Positions 57,290-64,000 of a stretch of 64,000 bases of DNA are shown one piece after another; positions within the stretch are counted from its first letter, which is position 1, and each line of letters begins with the position of its first letter. Position numbers and translations under genes: made by a program. Origin of the DNA: Ancistrus triradiatus (lineage: Eukaryota; Chordata; Actinopteri; Siluriformes; Loricariidae); assembly GCA_025084515.1 (NCBI GenBank), contig JAJAGP010000018.1, positions 248,001-312,000 on the forward strand, in the 5' to 3' direction. The notes below the pieces were generated by a model. That model saw only the letters and a list, made by a program, of their open reading frames with translations, had not been told where the DNA came from and ran no database searches.

Positions 57290-58530
57290 TGGCGCCAATT
57301 AAAGAAACAGGACAACAATGTTATACTCAGTCGTTTACATAGTGAGGAAATATTCCATATCTGCGAGTGGTAAAAGTATGTATACCTTTGCTTTCAGTTT
57401 CTGATGTGACCCCTGTGTTCAGCCACAAGTACCTAGACATTCCAGTAACTGTTGATCAGGCCATTTTAGCCCATTCCTTCATACAGAGCAGCTTCAGCTC
57501 TGGGATGTTGGTTGGTTTCCTTAGAAGAACTGCTCACTTCTAAACATTTCTGTTAGATTAATGTCAGGACTTTGACTTGGCCATTTAAAATCAAAACGTG
57601 CATTATTCTTTATTAACCCTTCTTTTGTAGAACGACTTGTGTACTTGTCTGGCTGCATGACCTACTGAGTGTATTTACATGCCCTTGATAATCCGATAAC
57701 TGCAACGAGTTGCACTTAGGTAATTAGATAATGGGAAACCTCCGACTTTACATGACTCGGGCAGTAATCGGATTTCTACTTTGTAAAAGTATTTTCTCAA
57801 GTACATACTGCGTTTCTACAAAGTGTCTTGATTGCCGTTTTCCTGCCTTTAATTCCGTAGCGCGGTTAATTCCGGGGTTGCTAAATCCCGTGAGGAACCC
57901 GCCAACTAAAGTCAATGGAAAAAGAGGCCAAATAAAGCCAAATCTAGTTCAGTTAGAATGCACAGACCTGGCAATCGTGGGGGAAGGCTCGCGCACATGC
58001 GCAGACAGAATACACAGATTCTAATCGTGTAACTGGTATACAAGCCACGAGTAATCTGATTACTGGAGTAAAATCCAGCTCTCTTTATCGTATTTCTTAA
58101 TCTGATTTCTAGATTGGAGTACACTGTATACATGACCACTTGAGTAATCTGATAAAATCCGACCATGATCGGATTATTAAGGGAACGTAAACACTCAGTG
58201 TCTGTTGAAATTCAGTTCATGGCCACATGTCCGGGCATTTGAGTTAATTGTTCCATCAATGATGGCAAGCAATCTTGGCCCAGACGGAGCAAAATACGCC
58301 CAAGACGCGATGCTTTAACCGGCGTGTTTCACACATCGGATAAGGATCTTATTTTGGAACGATAGATCCCTCTCTAATTCTCTAGTTCTGTAATTTCACC
58401 TTCAAAGGAGGATTAGATGTCGGCAATAAATACGTGACCAATCTAATATTTTTTGTCTTGTTTGTTTGACTGGGTTATACTTTTAGGACCTGTGTATAAA
58501 TCTGATGTTTTAGGTCATATTCAGTTAGAC
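57290..58530 (-). mobile_element. old lineage-A Tc1-like copy split by a nested element
   Basis: The left part (57290-57666) matches lineage A from the terminal AGTGGTAAAAGTATG to GGCTGCATGACC. The right part (58199-58530) resumes with GAAATTCAGTTCATGG and continues to the terminal GACCTGTGTATAAATCTGATG. It is more diverged than the copies in rad51d, and all frames are broken. Confidence 0.75.
57667..58198. mobile_element. nested DNA element inside the lineage-A copy
   Basis: Inverted ends: GAGTGTATTTACATGCCCTT and GATAATCCGAT on the left, ATCGGATTATTAAGGGAACG and TAAACACTC on the right. About 530 bp and no transposase. It interrupts lineage A exactly where the two halves resume. Confidence 0.75.
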
Positions 58531-58998
58531 ATACAGAAAATCCAGTCGATCCACCACGACTTTGATCAGGATGAAGCGGCGACTCGAGCCGAATGAATAA
58601 ACCATGCAGTATATACCCACTGTACATTTCTACATCTTTTCTCTGTACTCGGGCTGATTTTCTCTGTCCTTGGATCTGCTGCAGCCAGTCTACCAGGTAA
58701 TGGGTCGCAGTCTGAAGTTCTGCATTCTCCAAAGGGAGGGCGGTACGTTAACCTTTCGTCTCGTTCCCCTTTAAATCCCTGCTGGTTCTCCAGTTTCTCG
58801 CATTCCGTCCTTTAGATCCCGGTGTCACTTGGGATTGCCACTTCTATCACCACTGCTGTTTACTGCTCCTTATCTATTATTGCTGTGTCGGCTGGCATCG
58901 CTATTACTTGCTTATCTGTTTGCATCTAGAGGTCCCTTAAGGATCTTAGCACTGTTGTTTTCTAGCGCTGTCTTTCATTCCTGCCAGTGTTCAACCCA

Positions 58999-59438
58999 CA
59001 CTATGAAGACAAAAATATGTGGACTCCCAAAACAACCCAAAACATGGGTATCAGTATGGAGTTTGCCCTGCACATTTGCTGCTACAACAACCTTTGTGAT
59101 TCCGAGAGGGCATTCGATTTTGGAACATAACTGTGAGGTTGGCTTCTGATGTTAGTCAGTAGGCTCACTTTGATCAGTCCAGTGCATTTTCAAGGGGTCT
59201 GATGGAGTTCTCAAAAAAAGTTTGCAAACCAATTCTTTATTCAGGAAAGTTGATGTACTGACTTGTTGGAAGTTGAAACCTATAAATGTGTCATATTGGG
59301 GTATCAGTACAACCCATTCTACTGCCAGTTTGACTATGAGAATCCAGAAATGTATGTATTATTGTAACAAGTGAGTGTTGCTGAAATAGCAGAGCTCACT
59401 AATTCAAAAGGGTATCCACAAACTTTTGTCTACACAGT
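58999..59438. mobile_element. non-autonomous lineage-E element
   Basis: Ends ATGAAGACAAAAATATGTGG and GTATCCACAAACTTTTGTCT with the lineage-E body (TTTGCTGCTACAACAACCTT ... AGTACAACCCATTCTACTGCC). Confidence 0.75.
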
Positions 59439-59986
59439 TTGCGTCTATGAATTTGTTCCTGCAAATCTTCTCTCTCCGGCTGAGAGAGCGGTTTCTGTTT
59501 TTGAAAACATCTTGATTAAATATGCAAACTGATTTAATGGGTTCATTTTACCAAAAGCAGTTAAAAGATAATCTTGATCATTTAATGGTGACTTTACTGT
59601 GCTGATGCACTTTGGAAATGAGTATAAAACGGATTGTGTGTTTCAAATGGCCAAAATAACTAGCTACCCTTCCCTCATCCCAGCTATAACCAAACAAAAA
59701 CGCTGCCCTGATTTACTTGGAATCAGTTTACTTAAGAAAAATAGTCCTGGTCCTTTTTGTTTTAGCTCAGAGTCGACCGAGTCCTTAAGTGCTGCATCAT
59801 TCTCAGCAGAACCAAAGCAAGAAGAAAGGATCATTTATACAATTTTGATGTCAGATCGCACAATTTTGTGCGTACTGTTTTTAGATATTATTCCGCATTT
59901 AACCTACAAAATGGCAGAATTTAACTGCCTTGACTGACTTATTGATCTTTGGTCACTTATGGAATGCTTTTTCCTGGTGAGAGGGG
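59439..59986. other. unassigned intergenic DNA
   Basis: A 112-codon open frame at 59599-59937 has no recognisable domain. It contains NSPGPFCFSSESTESLSAAS-like low-complexity text and lacks support. Confidence 0.25.
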
Positions 59987-60290
59987 ACGGTGGTAGTACA
60001 GTGGTTAAGGTACTACACTACTGACCAGAAGGGCCAGTGATCCAGTCTTAGCACAGCTAAAGTGCCCACTGTTGGGTCTTTTGGTCTTTGTGCAAGGTCA
60101 TTATTTACTGTGGACTGTGGTAGCCTAGGGGTTAAGGTACTGGACTCTGGACCACAAGGTCCAGGGTTCAAATCCCACCTCTGCCAAACTGCCACTGTTG
60201 GGTCCTTGAGCAAGACCCTTAACCCACAATTGCTTGGATTGTAAGATTGTACCAATTTTATAAGTCTGCTAAATGCTGTAAATGTCATCA
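59987..60290 (+). repeat. two tRNA-derived SINE copies in tandem
   Basis: Copy 1 (59987-60104): GGTAGTACAGTGGTTAAGGT head with a degraded B-box, truncated. Copy 2 (about 60110-60290): TAGCCTAGGGGTTAAGGTAC head, GGTCCAGGGTTCAAATCCC, body, and tail CTGCTAAATGCTGTAAATG. Confidence 0.85.
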
Positions 60291-61139
60291 ACTCATGATT
60301 GCTTGTACTTTTTGTACAAGCTGTAAGTGCTCTGAATGTGAACCCATTCGTTCAAATGTGAGGGCAATCTAGTTCCCCTACAAGAATGTTGGTACAAAAA
60401 ACCTTAACAACAGTCAGTACCTAGAGGTGAGAAGCAAACCTTCGATTCTGGAGCTGTGCAGGACCAACAGTACCCGCTGTGCCAGGGTGAAATGATATGA
60501 AATGCAATGTATATATAAACATTATTAGTAATTATACTAAACTGCATGTTTCAGTGGCAATTTATTGGATAATATTCAGTTATTTTCGCACTTATTCATT
60601 TATATAATGAAGCCGCAAAAATCCCTCCACAGTATCAGTGCGGTAAGTATTTTTCAAGTCAAGGCAAAAACCATTCACACAGAAGCTCGAACCGGAGACT
60701 TTGGCCACAGCGAAGGTTGGCATCGGCGCCTGGGCTCTCCCCAGGCTGGATGAAAATGTGCATCGTAACATTATTATTTCCATCGATTCCCACCCAGGTC
60801 GATGTCGAGACATTTAATCTTGTATTTATGATTTTCTCTCGCCACCACTCTCTTTGCCGCTCTCATTTTTCTTCTTAAACCAGTCGATATCGGCCTTGAG
60901 AGTGGCCTGTTTTTGCTCCCTGTTTTTTCCCTTCTTACTGCAACCCTATTCATGACACCTTGAAGATTCCTGTTCTCTCCCACTCTCTCCCTCTCTATCA
61001 CCTTCTGTCTGTCTCTCTTCCCGGGTTTTTTTGGGCTCAAATTGTTTGATTTCCAATTAGGCCGTCTCAAAGGGTGAGGTCCCTCTGGCTGCACAGATAA
61101 TGCGTACAGGTCAATCGACCGCTGCTCTTTCAGAGAGGT
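60291..61139. other. unassigned intergenic DNA
   Basis: Pyrimidine-rich near 60830-61030. The corresponding minus frame (61094-60774) is low-complexity and lysine/arginine-rich because of this. No gene recognised. Confidence 0.25.
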
Positions 61140-61760
61140 CAGGAGAGGAGTTGAGGATTTAAAAAAAAGCCATCACCGACGTGGTGATTTGAAAAATGCG
61201 TGAAAAAGATTAAGCACCGAATTAACTGCTCCGTCCCGGTTAAGCCTCTGTGGCAACCTAATTGGCACCGCTGTGAAAAAGTGTGTAAATCCTCTCAAAG
61301 CAGTTCAGGGGAGCTACCAGGGGAAAAAAAAAAGCAATGAACTTCTGCAAACTCCACTGATCAGACGTGCGCGAGCAGATTACCCGCTCTGTTATGCTAT
61401 ACAGATTACATTCATTAAACAGGAGACGTGCAGATTTGTTTGGTTTGAGCAACATCTCATTAGAATACATGAACGGAATGGAATGCGTAAAGAGGCGCAC
61501 AAGATAAATATTTGCAGCTAAATTTGTTTTCACCTGCGTGGATCGGCATTCCTAAATCAGGACCCGTGTGGACGTGAAAGAAATGCCACATAATACGTCT
61601 TTTTCCATATTAGCCTCGGCTGTGCTGGTTTTTAATTGGGACACTACATCTGACGTCTGACTGGTGACCCTGGGTGCCGTCTCTGAAGAGTTCTGTTACA
61701 TAATTGGATGATGAGAACGCTTCTGCCTACGCGATTCAGGAAAATAGTGTGGGACTTGTC
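61140..61760. other. candidate conserved non-coding region
   Basis: Repeat-free, balanced composition, with ATTAAGCACC, CCTAATTGGC, CTCATTAGAA, TTAATTGGGAC and similar homeodomain or E-box-like cores, and no long open frame. The texture resembles known developmental enhancers. This is an impression only. Confidence 0.25.
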
Positions 61761-61991
61761 CAATGGATCTTTTTGGCCACACGATGATAGCGAAGGCATC
61801 AAAATGATGAATTCCTTCTTAGGAATGATGATCCAATTGGCATCCAAAAAAACTCAAAGCAAAAAAAAAAGGCCCTTCTCTTCTATTGGTTATATACTAC
61901 ATATATGAGCAGGGTGGTCAAGCCATGGGCAGTATGCACATAGGAGAGATAATCAGAAACCCTGTGCCACAACATGCGGACGTCATTGAAC

Positions 61992-62420
61992 TACACTATG
62001 TAGGCCAAAGTTTGTGGACACTCAAAACATTACATTCAGCAGTATGGTCCCTATCTTTGCTGGTCTTTGTTCTGCTGAGTGGGCTTTCCACTAGATTTTG
62101 GAACCTGACTGGGAGACAATACAGCTTCCATTGTGCATTTTCAAGGTGTCTGATGGAGTTGAGGTCAAGGCTCTGTGCAAGATAGCCAAGTTCTCAATCA
62201 AAATTGGCAAAACCAATTCTCTGTGGATTTTAAGGACAGCAGGGCAGAAAGGTGAAACCTGTAAATGTGTCTTACTCAAAGTCACTGGCCTATCAGTACA
62301 AACCATTCTACTGCCACTGTTTGTCTATGGAGAATCCAGAAACGTACGCCTTATATTATGAACGTGTTACAAGTGAGCGTTGCTGAAATGGGTGTCCACA
62401 AACTTTTGTCTATAAAGTGT
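61992..62420. mobile_element. non-autonomous lineage-E element
   Basis: Ends TAGGCCAAAGTTTGTGGACA and GGTGTCCACAAACTTTTGTC with the typical body (ATTCTACTGCCACTGTTTGT; AGAATCCAGAAACGTACG). Confidence 0.8.
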
Positions 62421-62523
62421 AGGTAGCTTGACTGTACCATTTGTACTGTCATCATAAGAAATTGCATTGATCCCTTTGGAATGTCCAGGACTAATGATTT
62501 AATTATCCCCAAAACGTGGTCTG

Positions 62524-62655
62524 GACGTCTGTAATGGCCTATAAACCAGAAGCTTAAAGGTTCAAATGCCAAACTGCCACAGTTGAGCTTGTAACGTAAC
62601 CCTTGCTTGAATTGTACCTGTCACTCTGGATAAGACCATCTGCTGAGTCAATAAT
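62524..62655 (+). repeat. tRNA-derived SINE, degraded
   Basis: Remnants GGTTCAAATGCCAAACTGCC and GTCACTCTGGATAAGACCATC keep the order of the SINE body and tail. Confidence 0.6.
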
Positions 62656-62794
62656 GATCACACTATAATAATTACGCCTGCAGATCCACCTCCTGACCGA
62701 CCAGATATTAGTGACTCACACACACATACACCAGTGCCTCGTTTTAGGAAAGATTGAAGGAGTGGTGTGTGCGCTGTGACTATGGATATACAGG

Positions 62795-63180
62795 GTGTTA
62801 AATTGCATTTATTGATCACCAGAGGGGGCAATCATACATCATACTCCCATACACACTTAAAACGCCTTCAAGAAAAGTATACAAGAAAAGTACACATTAG
62901 TTTGAATTATTCTTCAGAAATAAAAAATGAATGTTTTCACTCTTATTTAAGATATAGTGGAGCTACAATATTACATTTTATTTACAAGCTGTGTCTAGTC
63001 TTTTCTTTTAATTGCAAGAGACTAAAGGTTTTGTTTCTGTTTAACCATTTTAAAGTATTCAAGTACTGTAATTTCTGAAGTATTCAATGCACTTCAGAAA
63101 ACTGTAAGAGTATCGAATCGTGAACTCCACATCGTGAATCAAATCGAATCATGAGTTGAGTGTATCATTACACCCCTAGG
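62795..63180. repeat. dispersed repeat F, copy with hAT-like ends
   Basis: CACCAGAGGGGGCAATCATAC, AATTATTCTTCAGAAATAA and GATATAGTGGAGCTACAATA match the 8.2-kb copy. It ends ATCGAATCGTGAAC ... GTATCATTACACCCCTA, and the left edge has GGGTGTTAAATTGC, a possible inverted end. Confidence 0.55.
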
Positions 63181-63809
63181 GGACATAATGGGTCGCAAGA
63201 ATGTAGCACTGGCCTGTGAAGGGACTGGAGATGCCTTTCACCAGAGTGAACTGCAAATGTTTCGGGACGATAGCTTATGTTGAATGAACGAACTCCAATG
63301 GGAAATGGTAAGGAGTTAGAAAGCTGAATTCTTGAAATCGTTCAAAGTGGAAGAAAACCTAAGGGAACGTCACGGGTGCAAAAACATCTAAAAGGTGCAA
63401 AACGCGGTGCGACGAAGCGTTGACACTCGCCAATTTGGAGCTGGAAAAGTAACGTGGAGGAAGCGGAGGCGTGAGGTGCTAATTGTCGTGCCTTGAAAAG
63501 TTACCGCCGATACTGATTAAACAAGACGATTGTGGGAGGAAAAGTTGTGGAGGTGAGCTGATTAAAAGAATCCAGAGACGGAGCGAGAGCAGACAATTTG
63601 TCCTGTTAATGATTCAGTCTGATGGCAATGCATGTGGGACAGAGCTAACGAGGGTTATGCGAGTTACAGCTTCTGTGCCGCCACCAATTAGGTTTAAATG
63701 CCAAAGATACGAGCGCGTGTTGGCTCCTTTCAGGGCTGGGAGAAGGTGTGGAATACGTAGAGGAGAGCGCGACCATGTGGAGACCAAGAGTTAAAGGAGG
63801 AATGAGTGG
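63181..63809. other. unassigned intergenic DNA
   Basis: No recognised gene. The 103-codon plus frame at 63483-63794 is arginine-rich and probably chance. Confidence 0.25.
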
Positions 63810-64000
63810 GTTTACTGCTACAATAGCCTTCACTTTTCTGAGAAGGCTTTCCTTGGGTTTGGAACGTGACTGTGATATGCTATTGGACAATACGCCCTGG
63901 ATCATTGTTGGCTTTCCAGATGATCACACATGTGTTTGATGGACCTAAAGTCAGTGCTCTGTGCTCCATCAAAGTTGGCAAACCATTTCTTTATGGGTTC
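63810..64000. mobile_element. lineage-E-like element running off the window
   Basis: GGTTTGGAACGTGACTGTGAT and CTCCATCAAAGTTGGCAAACC resemble the lineage-E body at 59060-59240 and 62090-62220. The left terminus is not clear and the right one is outside the window. Confidence 0.45.

Noticed and set aside
60774..61094. Lysine/arginine-rich minus frame as a nuclear protein exon
   Set aside because: The composition follows from the pyrimidine-rich plus strand; it is low-complexity with no domain.

Overview
The window is vertebrate nuclear DNA, almost certainly from a teleost fish. Its genes are split into short exons with GT/AG introns. The space between exons is full of Tc1/mariner-like, hAT-like and tRNA-derived SINE sequences of the kinds common in bony fish. 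A catfish or other otophysan is a plausible host, but that is an impression from the repeats and not a firm call. No prokaryotic operon, CRISPR array or phage feature is present.

Three genes can be reconstructed exon by exon, each with an unbroken frame and consistent splice phases. (1) tmem248, minus strand, 25402 down to 18249: six coding exons, 317 aa, a two-span membrane protein whose start codon sits alone at the end of exon 1. (2) rad51d, plus strand, 27034 to 34688: ten exons, 328 aa, a RAD51 paralogue with Walker A lysine 113. (3) lig3, minus strand, 52838 down to 36020 with a probable non-coding first exon near 53.9-54.06 kb: 20 coding exons, 1004 aa from the upstream mitochondrial-type start or 929 aa from the internal nuclear start, with zf-PARP finger, catalytic lysine 496 and C-terminal BRCT.

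Layout. 1-18.2 kb: no gene I can name; old transposon pieces, a SINE, a roughly 1-kb inverted repeat, and the probable tmem248 3' UTR at its right edge. 18.2-25.4 kb: tmem248. 25.4-27.0 kb: a head-to-head promoter region shared by tmem248 and rad51d, split by a 931-bp hAT-like insertion that contains a perfect palindrome with 187-bp arms. 27.0-34.7 kb: rad51d, its introns carrying several Tc1-like copies and one 100-N assembly gap. 34.7-36.0 kb: a short convergent spacer. 36.0-54.1 kb: lig3, its introns loaded with Tc1-like copies and SINEs. 54.1-64 kb: no gene recognised; repeats plus two stretches that resemble conserved non-coding DNA in composition.

rad51d (homologous recombination, BCDX2 complex) and lig3 (single-strand break, base-excision and mitochondrial DNA repair) lie tail to tail. 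In human 17q12 the same pair flanks RFFL; here RFFL is absent between them. At least four Tc1-like lineages are present and every transposase copy I inspected is deleted or frameshifted. I found no new enzymatic or defence system. The most unusual items are the 386-bp palindrome in the bidirectional promoter, the start-codon arrangement of lig3 (a strong upstream mini-ORF, a weak mitochondrial AUG and a strong nuclear AUG), and an assembly gap whose two sides repeat the same 122 bases.
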